This document shows positions 16,749 to 26,243 of a stretch of 64,000 nucleotides of DNA, piece after piece. The notes beneath the pieces were generated by a model. It was given only the letters and a program-made list of their open reading frames with translations. It was not told the DNA's origin and searched no databases. The DNA comes from Glycomyces artemisiae (lineage in GTDB: Bacteria > Actinomycetota > Actinomycetes > Mycobacteriales > Micromonosporaceae): contig NZ_PVTJ01000008.1 of assembly GCF_003002955.1 (NCBI RefSeq), forward strand, positions 1-64,000, written 5' to 3'. Position 1 is the first letter of the stretch, and each line of letters begins with the position of its first letter. The position numbers and the translations under genes are program-made.

Positions 16749-18425
16749 ATGTCACCCAACAACGGACTGCGGCGCCGCGCCGCCGCCGCCCTCGCGGGCG
16801 CGGCCGTGCTCGGCCTCGCGCTCACCGCTTGCTCAGGGGGCTCCGGCAGCTCCTCCTCCAGCGACACCCTCGTGGTCTACACCGGACAGGCCGGCGACTA
16901 CCAGATCAACTTCAACCCCTTCTCGCCCACCAAGATCGGCGGCATGGGGACGATCTACGAATCCCTCTTCTTCTTCAACAAGGCCCAGGTCCAGGACCCG
17001 GTCCCGCTGCTGGGCACCGAGGAGGCCTGGAACGAGGACGGCACCGTCCTGTCCGTGACCCTCCGCGACGACGTCACGTGGAGCGACGGCGAGGCGTTCA
17101 CCGCCGACGACGTGGTCTTCACCTTCGACCTGCTCAAGGCCACCCCCGCGATCAACGGCGGCGGCTACGACGGCACGGCCGCGGCCGTCGACGACACGCA
17201 CGTCACCCTCACCTTCGAGACCCCGATGTTCACCAAGGGCCCCGACCTGCTGAGCACCCCGATCGTGCCCGAGCACCTGTGGGCCGACGTCGACCCGACC
17301 GCCGACGTCGTCGAGGAGCCCGTGGGCACCGGCGCGTTCACGCTCAAGGAGTTCAAGCCGCAGGCGTACACGCTCGCGGCCAACCCCGACTACTGGGGCG
17401 GCGAGCCGAAGATCAAGGAGATCCGCTACCTGTCCCTGTCGGGCAACCAGGCCGGGGCCGACGCCATCGCCGCGGGGACCATCGACTGGCAGACCGGGCC
17501 GATCCCCGACATCCAGAACACGCACCAGAACTTCCCGAACTACGACGCGTACACGCAGTGGCAGAACCAGATGGTCCTCGGCACCTGCTCCAACCCGGAC
17601 CTCGGCTGCGAGGGCCCGCAGACCGACCCGGCCGTGCGCAAGGCCCTGTACTACGCGATCGACCGCGACCAGCTGAACTCGCTGGCGTTCATGGACACCG
17701 CGAACGAGGTCTCGCCGGTGTTCACCCTGACCCCGAGCCAGGACCAGTTCGTCTCCGCATCGATCGAGGAGAAGACCGCGCCGCAGACCGCGCGGGCCGA
17801 CACCGCCACCCAGATCCTGGAGGAGGCCGGCTGGGCGAAGGGCTCGGACGGCATCTACGAGAAGGACGGCGAGCGCCTCTCACTCACCGTCGAGGTCGTC
17901 ACCGGATGGACCGACTACATCACCGCCGTCGACACCATGGCCTCGCAGGCCAAGGAGGCCGGCATCGAGCTCACCGCCGCCCAGTCCTCCTGGAACGAGT
18001 GGACCGACCAGCGCCTCAAGGGCGAGTTCCAGCTCGCGATCGACTCGCTGTGGCAGGGCCCGACGGCCGACCCGTACTACCTGTACAACTACTTCTTCGT
18101 GTCCACCGCGACCACGCAGGTCGGGGAGTCCGCGGGCAACAACTACGCCCGCTTCAGCGATCCGGACGTGGACGCCGCGCTCGCCGCGCTCTCCTCGCTG
18201 CCGCTCGACGACGTGGCCGCCCGCCAGCCGTACTTCGACACCATCCAGGCCGCGATCTGGGAGGACATGCCGTACGTGCCGATCATGACCGGCGGCACCA
18301 CGAGCGTGTGGAACACCGCCGAGTTCACCGGCTGGCCCTCGGACGAGGACCTCTACGCGTTCCCGGCGGTCTGGTCCGCCTGGGACTGCGCCGAGATCTT
18401 CAAGCACCTCGAACCGAAGGGCTAG
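16749..18425 (+). CDS. ABC transporter substrate-binding lipoprotein (family 5)
   Basis: 558 aa. Lipoprotein signal with lipobox LTAC, acylated Cys28, then a Ser/Gly linker. The mature part is an SBP family 5 (oligopeptide/nickel/oligosaccharide) binding protein, with WSDGEAFTADDVVFTFDLL and the C-terminal YVPIM region. It is the first gene of a transporter operon ending in a GH2 beta-mannosidase, so the ligand is probably a beta-manno-oligosaccharide rather than peptide; family 5 proteins that bind cello- or manno-oligosaccharides are known. SD is GAAAGGACG. Confidence 0.93.
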   Translation: MSPNNGLRRRAAAALAGAAVLGLALTACSGGSGSSSSSDTLVVYTGQAGDYQINFNPFSPTKIGGMGTIYESLFFFNKAQVQDPVPLLGTEEAWNEDGTVLSVTLRDDVTWSDGEAFTADDVVFTFDLLKATPAINGGGYDGTAAAVDDTHVTLTFETPMFTKGPDLLSTPIVPEHLWADVDPTADVVEEPVGTGAFTLKEFKPQAYTLAANPDYWGGEPKIKEIRYLSLSGNQAGADAIAAGTIDWQTGPIPDIQNTHQNFPNYDAYTQWQNQMVLGTCSNPDLGCEGPQTDPAVRKALYYAIDRDQLNSLAFMDTANEVSPVFTLTPSQDQFVSASIEEKTAPQTARADTATQILEEAGWAKGSDGIYEKDGERLSLTVEVVTGWTDYITAVDTMASQAKEAGIELTAAQSSWNEWTDQRLKGEFQLAIDSLWQGPTADPYYLYNYFFVSTATTQVGESAGNNYARFSDPDVDAALAALSSLPLDDVAARQPYFDTIQAAIWEDMPYVPIMTGGTTSVWNTAEFTGWPSDEDLYAFPAVWSAWDCAEIFKHLEPKG

Positions 18426-18459
18426 CGGGCCTTCGCCCCCGAGGAGGAGTCGAGACACA

Positions 18460-19449
18460 GTGAACTACTTCCTGCGCAAACTGAGCTTCTACGCCGTGGC
18501 CCTGTGGGCGGCGCTGACGCTGAACTTCGCCATTCCGCGGCTGCTGCCGGGCAACCCCGTCGACATCCTGCTGGCCAAGCTCCAGCAGCGCGGCGAGACG
18601 GTGACCCCGGAGACCCGCAAGGCGTACGCGCTCCTCCTCGGGGGCGACTCGTCCGATCCCCTGTGGATCCAGTACTGGGACTACCTGAAGAACCTCGCCA
18701 AGGGCGATCTGGGCGTCTCGGTCAGCTACTACCCGGCCAAGGTCTCCGACGTGATCCTCACGTCGCTGCCCTGGACGGTGGTGCTGGTCGGGATCGCCAC
18801 GATCCTCGCGGCGGTCCTCGGGGTCCTGCTCGGCGCGGTCGTCGGCTGGAAGCCCGGGACGTGGCTGGACTCGCTCGTCCCGTCGACCACGCTCCTGGCG
18901 GCCGTCCCGTACTTCTGGCTGGCGCTCATCCTCGCCTACCTGCTGGCCCGCGTCCTCGGCTGGTTCCCGCTCCAGGGCGGCTACGACGTGGTCCTCACCC
19001 CCGGCTGGAACGCCGAGTTCATCGGCTCGGCGATCCAGTACGGGTTCCTGCCCGCGCTGACGATCGTGCTCGCCTCGGTCGGCGGCTGGCTCCTGGGCAT
19101 GCGCAACATGATGGTCTCGACGCTCTCGGAGGACTACATCCTCACCGCCGAGGCCAAGGGCCTGTCGCCGCGGAAGATCCTGCGCTCCTACGCCTCCCGC
19201 AACGCCGTGCTGCCGTCCGTGGCGGGCTTCGCGATCTCCCTCGGGTTCGTCGTCTCCGGCTCGGTCATCACCGAGCAGGTCTTCTCCTACCCCGGGATCG
19301 GCGGGCGCCTCCTCGGCGCGGTCACCAACAACGACTACGCGCTCATGCAGGGCGTGTTCCTGTTCATCACCCTCGCCGTGCTGGGCGCGAACCTCCTGGT
19401 CGACCTCCTCTACGGCCTCATCGACCCCCGCACCCGGGCGCGGACGTAA
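18460..19449 (+). CDS. ABC transporter permease, DppB type
   Basis: 329 aa inner-membrane permease with six TMs, the N-terminal YFLRKLSFYAVALW start of DppB-type subunits and a coupling (EAA-like) region around EAKGLSPRKILRSYASRNAVLP. GTG 18460 follows GAGGAGGAG. Second gene of the operon; pairs with the DppC-type permease. Confidence 0.93.
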   Translation: MNYFLRKLSFYAVALWAALTLNFAIPRLLPGNPVDILLAKLQQRGETVTPETRKAYALLLGGDSSDPLWIQYWDYLKNLAKGDLGVSVSYYPAKVSDVILTSLPWTVVLVGIATILAAVLGVLLGAVVGWKPGTWLDSLVPSTTLLAAVPYFWLALILAYLLARVLGWFPLQGGYDVVLTPGWNAEFIGSAIQYGFLPALTIVLASVGGWLLGMRNMMVSTLSEDYILTAEAKGLSPRKILRSYASRNAVLPSVAGFAISLGFVVSGSVITEQVFSYPGIGGRLLGAVTNNDYALMQGVFLFITLAVLGANLLVDLLYGLIDPRTRART

Positions 19450-19461
19450 GGAGCGGCGACC

Positions 19462-20481
19462 ATGACGAACCTCAAGCCCGCCAACACCACCCCCGTCGCC
19501 GACGCCGCGGCCGCGGACCCGGCGGCCCCCGCCGCCCGCGCCCGCTCCGGCTGGCGCTCCCTCCTGCCGACCATGACCCCCTGGCTCGCGATCGGCCTCG
19601 TCCTCGTCGCCGGGATCGGCCTGTTCGGGCTCCTCGGGCCCCTGTTCGTGGGCGACCCGCAGCAGATCCGCGACCAGGGCCTGACCCCGCCGTCGGCGGA
19701 GTTCTGGCTCGGCACCACCCAGACCGGGCAGGACGTGCTCGCGCAGCTCGCCTACGCGACCCGCGGCTCCCTCCAGATCGGCCTGCTCGTGGGCGTCCTC
19801 GCCACCGTGCTCTCGGCGTTCTTCGGGATCTACGGCGCCTACCGCGGCAAGTTCCTCGACGACGCGTTCTCCTTGTTCACCAACGTGTTCCTGGTGATCC
19901 CGGGCCTGCCGCTGGTCATCGTCATCTCCGGGTTCGTGCCCCGCGAGAGCCGCGGACTGTGGACGATCGCGGTGGTCCTGGCCGTCACCGGCTGGGCCGC
20001 CTCCGCGCGGGTCCTCCACGCCCAGACCCTCTCGGTGCGCCAGCGCGACTACGTGGCCGCCTCCCAGGTCTCGGGCGAGCGCCCGTGGCGGGTCATCGTG
20101 GTGGAGATCCTCCCGAACCTGCTGCCGGTCATCGCCTCCCAGTTCGTGTTCGCCGTGATCGCCGCGATCCTCGGCGAGGCAGGGCTCTCCTACATCGGCC
20201 TGGGCGCCTCCAACTCCGCGACGCTCGGCACGATGCTCTTCTACGCGCAGAACGGGTTCGCGCTCTCGCTCGGCGCCTGGTGGTGGTTCGTGCCGCCGGG
20301 CCTGATGATCGCCCTGTTCGGCATGGGCTTGTCGCTCGTGAACTTCTCGATCGACGAGGTCATCAACCCCAAGCTGAAGAACCTGCGCCAGCACCGCAAG
20401 CGCGCCCGCCGGGCCCTGCGCCTCGAACGCGACCTCGCCCAGCGCGCCCGCCGCACTCCCGTCAAGGAGACCGACCGATGA
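19462..20481 (+). CDS. ABC transporter permease, DppC type
   Basis: 339 aa with a ~35-residue Ala/Pro-rich N-terminal extension, six TMs and the coupling region RQRDYVAASQVSGERPWRVI. The motif GTTQTGQDVLAQLAYATRGS after TM1 is typical of DppC/OppC. The stop overlaps the next start (ATGA), indicating translational coupling to the ATPase. Confidence 0.93.
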   Translation: MTNLKPANTTPVADAAAADPAAPAARARSGWRSLLPTMTPWLAIGLVLVAGIGLFGLLGPLFVGDPQQIRDQGLTPPSAEFWLGTTQTGQDVLAQLAYATRGSLQIGLLVGVLATVLSAFFGIYGAYRGKFLDDAFSLFTNVFLVIPGLPLVIVISGFVPRESRGLWTIAVVLAVTGWAASARVLHAQTLSVRQRDYVAASQVSGERPWRVIVVEILPNLLPVIASQFVFAVIAAILGEAGLSYIGLGASNSATLGTMLFYAQNGFALSLGAWWWFVPPGLMIALFGMGLSLVNFSIDEVINPKLKNLRQHRKRARRALRLERDLAQRARRTPVKETDR

Positions 20482-21356
20482 CGACCGCCCCGACCGCGCC
20501 GCCGGTGCTCACCGTCGAAGACCTCACCGTCGTGTACGAAGTGGACGAACCCGTCACGGCCGTGCGCAACGCCGACCTCACGCTGCACCGCGGCGAGATC
20601 CTCGGCCTCGCGGGCGAGTCCGGCTGCGGCAAGACCACGCTCGCGTACGCCGTCAACCGGCTCCACCGGCCCCCGGCGCGCATCGCCTCGGGCCGCATCA
20701 CCTTCCACGACCGCAGCGGCGAGGACGTCGACATCCTCGCCCTCGAAGACCGCGAACTGCGCGCGTTCCGCTGGGACAAGCTCTCCATGGTCTTCCAGGG
20801 CGCCATGAACGCCCTCAACCCGGTCGGCACCGTCCGCGCCCAGCTCGCCGACACCCTTCGCGCGCACCGGCCCCAGATGGGACGCAAGGAGATCCGCGAC
20901 CGCTCCGAGGACGTGCTCCGCCGCGTCGGCGTCGACCCCCGCCGCCTCGGCTCCTACCCGCACGAGCTGTCCGGCGGCATGCGCCAGCGCGTCATGATCG
21001 CCATGGCCATGCTCCTGGAGCCCCAGATCATGATCATGGACGAGCCGACCACCGCGCTCGACGTGGTCGTGCAGCGCGACATCCTCCGCGAGATCGTGCG
21101 CCTGCGGGACGAGCTCGACTTCGCGGTCGTCTTCATCACCCACGACCTGCCGCTGCTGCTGGAGATCAGCGACCGCATCGCCGTGATGCTCGACGGCGAG
21201 ATCGTCGAGCTCGACACCGCCGCCTCGCTCTACCGCGACGCGAAGCACCCGTACACGCAGAAGCTCCTGGGCTCCTTCCCGAGCCTCTCGGGCGACCGCG
21301 GCGCCTTCATCCGCACCGGCGTCGACCAGACCACGCAGACGGGAGAACCGGCATGA
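20478..21356 (+). CDS. ABC transporter ATP-binding protein, DppD type
   Basis: 292 aa. Walker A GESGCGKTT, Q-loop VFQGAMNALNP, signature LSGGMRQR, Walker B IMIMDEPTTALD and switch His in FITHDLPLL. The short family oligopeptide C-terminal (HPYTQKLLGSFP) is present. Coupled by ATGA overlaps to the permease upstream and the second ATPase downstream. Confidence 0.95.
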   Translation: MTTAPTAPPVLTVEDLTVVYEVDEPVTAVRNADLTLHRGEILGLAGESGCGKTTLAYAVNRLHRPPARIASGRITFHDRSGEDVDILALEDRELRAFRWDKLSMVFQGAMNALNPVGTVRAQLADTLRAHRPQMGRKEIRDRSEDVLRRVGVDPRRLGSYPHELSGGMRQRVMIAMAMLLEPQIMIMDEPTTALDVVVQRDILREIVRLRDELDFAVVFITHDLPLLLEISDRIAVMLDGEIVELDTAASLYRDAKHPYTQKLLGSFPSLSGDRGAFIRTGVDQTTQTGEPA

Positions 21357-22264
21357 CCGGCGTGCACGTCACCGACCTGGTGAAGGACTACACCATCCGC
21401 AACGGCCTCAAGCGGACCCGCCTGCGCGCCGTCGACCACGTCAGCCTCGACCTCACCCCCGGGCGCACCGTCGCCCTCGTCGGCGAGTCCGGGTCCGGCA
21501 AGTCCACGATCGCGAAGATCCTCACCCGCATGGAGTCCCCGACCTCCGGCGCGGTCGAGGTCGTCCGCGACGACGGCACGCACGTCGAGAAGGCCGCCTA
21601 CCGGCGCGAGGTCCAGATGGTCTTCCAGGACCCCTTCGCCTCCCTCAACCCCTTCCACTCCATCGAACACCACATCGCGCGGCCCCTGCGCATCCACAAC
21701 CGCACGGCCGCAGGCGAGGAGACCCGACAGCGCGTGCTGGAGATGCTCGAACGCGTCAACCTCACGCCCGCCGAAAGCATCGCGCCCCGGCGCCCCCACG
21801 AGCTCTCGGGCGGGCAGCGCCAGCGCGTCGCCATCGCCCGCGCGCTCGCCCCCGGCGCCAAAGTCCTCATCGCCGACGAGCCCGTGTCCATGCTGGACGT
21901 CTCGATCCGCCTCGGCGTGCTCAACCTCCTGGGCCGCCTCCAGCGCGAGGACGAGCTCGCGGTCCTGTACATCACCCACGACCTCGCCACGGCCCGCCAC
22001 TTCTCCGACGAGATCACCGTGCTCTACCGCGGCCGCGTCGTCGAACGAGGCCCCGCCGACGCGGTCATCCTGGACCCGCACCACGAGTACACGAAGCTCC
22101 TCGCCGCCGCCGCGCCCGACCCCGAGCGGCCCGGCCGCGTCACCGCCGACGCCCCGGTCGACCGCGACGCGATCGACAGCACCGCCTGCTACGACCACTT
22201 CGCGGGCGAATGGCGCGAAGCGGGCGTCCCCGGCGCCGACGCGAAGCCGGTCGCCCGCACCTGA
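21353..22264 (+). CDS. ABC transporter ATP-binding protein, DppF type
   Basis: 303 aa. Walker A GESGSGKST, Q-loop VFQDPFASLNP, signature LSGGQRQR, Walker B VLIADEPVSMLD, switch His ITHDLATARH and the C-terminal PHHEYTKLLAAAAP. It forms the ATPase heterodimer with the preceding gene. Its C-terminal ~35 residues extend past the usual end. Confidence 0.95.
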   Translation: MTGVHVTDLVKDYTIRNGLKRTRLRAVDHVSLDLTPGRTVALVGESGSGKSTIAKILTRMESPTSGAVEVVRDDGTHVEKAAYRREVQMVFQDPFASLNPFHSIEHHIARPLRIHNRTAAGEETRQRVLEMLERVNLTPAESIAPRRPHELSGGQRQRVAIARALAPGAKVLIADEPVSMLDVSIRLGVLNLLGRLQREDELAVLYITHDLATARHFSDEITVLYRGRVVERGPADAVILDPHHEYTKLLAAAAPDPERPGRVTADAPVDRDAIDSTACYDHFAGEWREAGVPGADAKPVART

Positions 22265-22319
22265 CGACCGCGCGGGACCGGCGCTCCCGCGAGACCACCA
22301 CCGACCATTGAGGACCCAT

Positions 22320-24848
22320 ATGACCTTCCTTCCCGACACGTTCCGCCCGCTCCACGAGGGCTGGACCCTGACCGCCGCCGCGCTCCCCGCGGACGCGCCC
22401 GTCGACGCGGCGGCACTGGCCGCGGGCGTCCCGGCCGCCGTCCCGGGCGAGGCGCACCTGGACCTGCGCCGCGCCGGGCTCATCGCCGACCCCTTCGACG
22501 GGGACAACGAGGCCGCGCAGCAGTGGATCGGCGACACGTCCTGGCGGTACGAGACCGCGTTCACGTGGACGGACGACGGGTCGGAGCGCCACGACCTGGT
22601 GGCGCTCGGCCTCGACACCGTGGCGGCGGTGGAGCTGAACGGGACCGAGGTGGGCCGCACGCAGAACCAGTTCCGGTCCTACCGCTGGGACGTGCGCGGG
22701 CTGCTGCGCGAGGGGGAGAACACCCTCGCGGTGGTCTTCGCCGCCCCGGTGCCCGAGGCCGCCGCGCGCGCCGAGCGCGACGGGGCCCTGCCGCACACGA
22801 ACCACCACGCGTACAACCAACTGCGCAAGATGGCCTGCTCCTTCGGGTGGGACTGGGGCGTCGACGTCGCGGGCGCCGGGATCTGGAAGCCCATCGGCCT
22901 CGACTCGTGGTCGGGGACCCGCATCGCGGGCGTGCGGCCCCTGGTCGACGTCGTCGCCCGCGAGGACGGCGGCCACGACGGGCTCCTCCGCGTCCACGTG
23001 GACATCGAACGCGCCCAAGGTGACGGCGACGTGGACGTCCTCGCCGTCGTCACCGGCCCCGACGGCTCCCCACTGGAAGCGGCCGCCACCGTCCCCGCCG
23101 GATCGACCTCCGCGGTCGTCGACGTGACCGTCGAGGACGTGCGCCGCTGGTGGCCCGTCGGCCACGGCGACCAGCCGCTGTACGGCGTCGACGTCGCCGC
23201 GGGCCAGGGCGCCTGGCGGGGCCGCGTCGGCTTCCGCACCGTCGCGCTCGACACGGCCCCCGACGCCGCCGGAGCCCCGTTCGACCTGCGCGTCAACGGC
23301 GAACGCGTGCTCGTGCGCGGCGCCAACTGGATCCCCGACCACGCGTTCCTCACCGAGATCGACCGCGATCGGTACGCGCAGCGCGTGGCCGACGCGCTCG
23401 ACGCGAACGTCAACCTCCTGCGTGTGTGGGGCGGCGGGATCTACGAGTCCGACGACCTCTACGACCTCGCCGACGAGACCGGCCTGCTCATGTGGCAGGA
23501 CTTCCTGTTCGCCTGCGCCGCCTACAGCGAGGACGACCCGCTGCGCTCGGAGGTCGAGGCCGAGGTCCGCGAGAACGTGGCCCGCCTGACCCCGCACCCC
23601 TCGCTCGTGCTGTGGAACGGCAACAACGAGAACACGTGGGGCTCGGTCGACTGGTCCTGGGCGCACCGCCTCGGCGGCCGCGGCTGGGGCGACGCCTACT
23701 ACAACGGGCTCCTCCCCGCGATCGTGTCCGAACTGGACCCGACCCGCCCGTACTCGCCCGCGAGCCCGTACTCCTTCGGCGACTACCGCCACCCCAACGA
23801 CGAGCGCTACGGCACGATGCACATCTGGGACGTGTGGAACCGCGTCGACTACACCGTGTACGCCGACTACCGGCCGCGCTTCGTCTCCGAGTTCGGCTTC
23901 CAGGCCCCGCCCGCGTGGTCGACCCTCGCCGGGGTCGTCCACGACGAGCCCATGGACCCCTTCGGCCACCAGATGCTGGTGCACCAGAAGGCGAACCAGG
24001 GCAACGCGAAGCTCCAGCGCGGCTGGCAGGGCCACCTGCCCGACCCGCGGTCCATCGAGGACTGGCACTGGACGACGCAGCTGAACCAGGCCCACGCGAT
24101 CCGCTTCGGCGTCGAGCACTTCCGGTCCCTCACCCCCCACAACACCGGCACGATCCTGTGGCAGCTCAACGACAACTGGCCCGTGGTCTCCTGGGCCGCC
24201 GTCGACTTCGCCGGGCACCGCAAGCCCCTGTGGCACGCCCTGCGCGACATGTACGCCCCGCGCCTGGCGACGCTCCAGCCCCGCCCGTCCGAACGGGCCT
24301 TCGCCGAGGCGTGGGAGGGCCTGGTGCCCGAGTTCGACACGCTCGCGCTGGTCCTGGTCAACGACACCGGCGAGGACTACGAGGGCGCGTTCACGCTCGT
24401 CCGCGAGTCCTTCGACGGAACCGTCCTCGCCAAAGCCGCCGTGGACGTCGCGGTGCCCGCGCGCGGCGCGGCCACCGTCACCGTGCCCGCCGAGGTCGCC
24501 GCCTTCGGCGACCCGGCCGCCGAAGCCGTGGTCGCCGTCGCCGACGACGGGGCCTTCGCACCCGCGTTCCGGTACGGCGCCGAGGTCGTCGACCAGCGCC
24601 TCGACCCGAACCCGCTGCGCGTCGAAGCCGCTGCGGCAGAAGGAATCGTGGAACTGCGCGTCACCGCCGCCTCCCTGGCGCGGGACGTGTTCTGCCACGC
24701 CGACACCGTCGACCCGCACGCCCGCGCCGACCGCGGCATGGTCACCCTCCGCGCGGGGGAGACCGCCGTGATCCGCGTCGAGACCCCCGCCGGGGGCGCC
24801 CCCGAAGCGTTCGCCGCCGCCCTGCGCTGCGCCAACGACCTGCTCTAG
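22320..24848 (+). CDS. Beta-mannosidase (glycoside hydrolase family 2)
   Basis: 842 aa cytoplasmic exo-enzyme that releases mannose from the non-reducing end of beta-mannosides. Sugar-binding and immunoglobulin-like domains (~1-310) precede the TIM barrel. WGGGIYESDDLYDLADETG, NGNNEN with acid/base Glu437, and VSEFGFQ with nucleophile Glu524 are the GH2 beta-mannosidase hallmarks. ATG 22320 is chosen over TTG 22308 because GAGGA precedes it. Last gene of the ABC operon, 55 nt after the ATPase, so imported oligosaccharides are cut inside the cell. Confidence 0.95.
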   Translation: MTFLPDTFRPLHEGWTLTAAALPADAPVDAAALAAGVPAAVPGEAHLDLRRAGLIADPFDGDNEAAQQWIGDTSWRYETAFTWTDDGSERHDLVALGLDTVAAVELNGTEVGRTQNQFRSYRWDVRGLLREGENTLAVVFAAPVPEAAARAERDGALPHTNHHAYNQLRKMACSFGWDWGVDVAGAGIWKPIGLDSWSGTRIAGVRPLVDVVAREDGGHDGLLRVHVDIERAQGDGDVDVLAVVTGPDGSPLEAAATVPAGSTSAVVDVTVEDVRRWWPVGHGDQPLYGVDVAAGQGAWRGRVGFRTVALDTAPDAAGAPFDLRVNGERVLVRGANWIPDHAFLTEIDRDRYAQRVADALDANVNLLRVWGGGIYESDDLYDLADETGLLMWQDFLFACAAYSEDDPLRSEVEAEVRENVARLTPHPSLVLWNGNNENTWGSVDWSWAHRLGGRGWGDAYYNGLLPAIVSELDPTRPYSPASPYSFGDYRHPNDERYGTMHIWDVWNRVDYTVYADYRPRFVSEFGFQAPPAWSTLAGVVHDEPMDPFGHQMLVHQKANQGNAKLQRGWQGHLPDPRSIEDWHWTTQLNQAHAIRFGVEHFRSLTPHNTGTILWQLNDNWPVVSWAAVDFAGHRKPLWHALRDMYAPRLATLQPRPSERAFAEAWEGLVPEFDTLALVLVNDTGEDYEGAFTLVRESFDGTVLAKAAVDVAVPARGAATVTVPAEVAAFGDPAAEAVVAVADDGAFAPAFRYGAEVVDQRLDPNPLRVEAAAAEGIVELRVTAASLARDVFCHADTVDPHARADRGMVTLRAGETAVIRVETPAGGAPEAFAAALRCANDLL

Positions 24849-24853
24849 GCCCT

Positions 24854-24887
24854 GCGCGCCGCCCGGCCTCGCGGCCGGGCGGCGCGC
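24854..24887 (+). terminator. Terminator hairpin ending the mannoside operon
   Basis: GCGCGCCGCCCGGCC (24854-24868) and GGCCGGGCGGCGCGC (24873-24887) pair perfectly over 15 bp with a TCGC loop, 6 nt past the beta-mannosidase stop. Confidence 0.85.
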
Positions 24888-24922
24888 CTCTACTGCGGTT
24901 TCGGTCACAATCCTCCTACGGT

Positions 24923-24944
24923 TGTCACACCACAGGTGCCCGTC
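24923..24944 (+). promoter_or_regulatory. Possible ECF41 autoregulated promoter
   Basis: TGTCACA (24923-24929) matches the -35 reported for ECF41 sigma factors and CGTC occurs at 24941-24944. The 11-nt spacing is shorter than expected, so the -10 match is doubtful. Confidence 0.35.
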
Positions 24945-24989
24945 CGGCTCTCAGATCGGCAACAGCACCCGCCGACCGAGGAGGCCCCC

Positions 24990-25874
24990 ATGGACCCCGG
25001 CGCAGACACCGCCACCACGGTGTTCACCGACCACCGCGAACTGCTCTTCGGCATCGTCTACGCGATGCTCGGCACCGTCGCCGACACCGAGGACGTCCTC
25101 CAGGAGACCTGGCTCTCCTGGGAGGCCCGCTCGCACGGCGACCCGATCGAGCACCCCCGCGCCTACCTCGTGCGCGTCGCCGTCAACGCCGCGCTGGCCC
25201 GCCAGGACGCGGTGCGCCGCCGCCGCGAGACCTACATCGGCCCGTGGCTGCCCGAACCCGTCCCGACCGGGCCCGCCGAAGCGGACGGCGCCGACCGCGC
25301 CGTCCGCGCCGAATCGGTGTCCCTGGCGCTCATGGTGGTCCTCGAATCGCTGACGCCCGCCGAGCGCGCCGTGTTCGTGCTCGCCGACGTCTTCGGCTAC
25401 GGACACAACGAGATCGCCGCGATGCTCGGGCGCACCCCCGCGGCGGTCCGCCAGACCGCGCACCGCGCCCGCGGCCACGTGCGGGCCCGCCGCCCGAAAT
25501 ACGAGGTCGACCCGGCCGTCCACCGCCAGGTCACCGAGCGGTTCATGGCCGCCGTCTCCGGCGGCGATCTCGATGCGCTCATCGCTCTGATGGCTCCTGA
25601 CGTGGTCCTCACCTGCGACGGCGGCGGCCTCGCCCCCGCGGCCGGGCCGCGCCCCATGCACGGGCCCCAGCGCATCGCCGAGTTCCTGGCCGGGCGCTTC
25701 TACCGCCGCGGCGAGGGGCTGACCGTGGGCTTCCAGCCCGTCAACGGCTCCCCGTCGGCCCTCATGGTCCGCGGCGGCGCCGTCGTCGGCGTCCTCATGC
25801 TCGACCTGCACGGCGAGGCCGTCACCGGCGTCTACGCCGTCACCAATCCCGAGAAGCTCACCCGCCTCCACTGA
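24990..25874 (+). CDS. ECF41-family RNA polymerase sigma factor (SigJ-like)
   Basis: 294 aa: sigma2 (~10-75, DTEDVLQETWLSW) and sigma4 (~105-160, LTPAERAVFVLADVFGYGHNEIA) followed by a SnoaL/NTF2-like C-terminal domain. The three ECF41 marks are present: WLPEP in the linker, CDGGG in the C-terminal domain and NPEKL near the end. In this group the C-terminal domain replaces an anti-sigma factor and tunes activity. ATG 24990 follows GAGGAGG. The DoxX-like gene 12 nt downstream is the likely target and partner. Confidence 0.92.
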   Translation: MDPGADTATTVFTDHRELLFGIVYAMLGTVADTEDVLQETWLSWEARSHGDPIEHPRAYLVRVAVNAALARQDAVRRRRETYIGPWLPEPVPTGPAEADGADRAVRAESVSLALMVVLESLTPAERAVFVLADVFGYGHNEIAAMLGRTPAAVRQTAHRARGHVRARRPKYEVDPAVHRQVTERFMAAVSGGDLDALIALMAPDVVLTCDGGGLAPAAGPRPMHGPQRIAEFLAGRFYRRGEGLTVGFQPVNGSPSALMVRGGAVVGVLMLDLHGEAVTGVYAVTNPEKLTRLH

Positions 25875-25886
25875 ACGGAGCCCGCA

Positions 25887-26240
25887 ATGTCCACGCTCTA
25901 CCTCGTCCTGGTCCTCGTCGGCGGCCTCGCCAACCTCGGCTCCGGCCTCGGCGCCGTCGCCCGCCTCAAGGTCATCCTGCCGCTCATGGACGGCGCGCAC
26001 GTCCCGCAGTCCATGCTGGTCTTCCCGATCGGCGTCCTCAAGATCGCGGGCGGCCTCGGCCTCCTCGCGGGCCTCGCCTACCCGCCCCTCGGCATCGCGT
26101 CCGCCGCGGGCCTGGTCCTGTTCTGGACCTGCGCGGTCCACACGCACGTCCTCGCGAACTTCTGGCCCAAGGAGACCGTCGGGACCTTCTCGTTCCTCGG
26201 CCTCGCCATCGGCACGCTCGCACTCGGCCTGGCGCTGTAG
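25887..26240 (+). CDS. DoxX-like membrane protein
   Basis: 117 aa with four TM helices (SP-like first helix LYLVLVLVGGLANLGSG, then MLVFPIGVLKIAGGLGLLAGL and two more) as in DoxX-like proteins. Function is not established; DoxX relatives have been tied to thiol or redox stress. It lies 12 nt after the ECF41 gene with GGAG SD, so the two form an operon, a pairing common for ECF41 loci. Confidence 0.8.
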   Translation: MSTLYLVLVLVGGLANLGSGLGAVARLKVILPLMDGAHVPQSMLVFPIGVLKIAGGLGLLAGLAYPPLGIASAAGLVLFWTCAVHTHVLANFWPKETVGTFSFLGLAIGTLALGLAL

Positions 26241-26243
26241 GCC

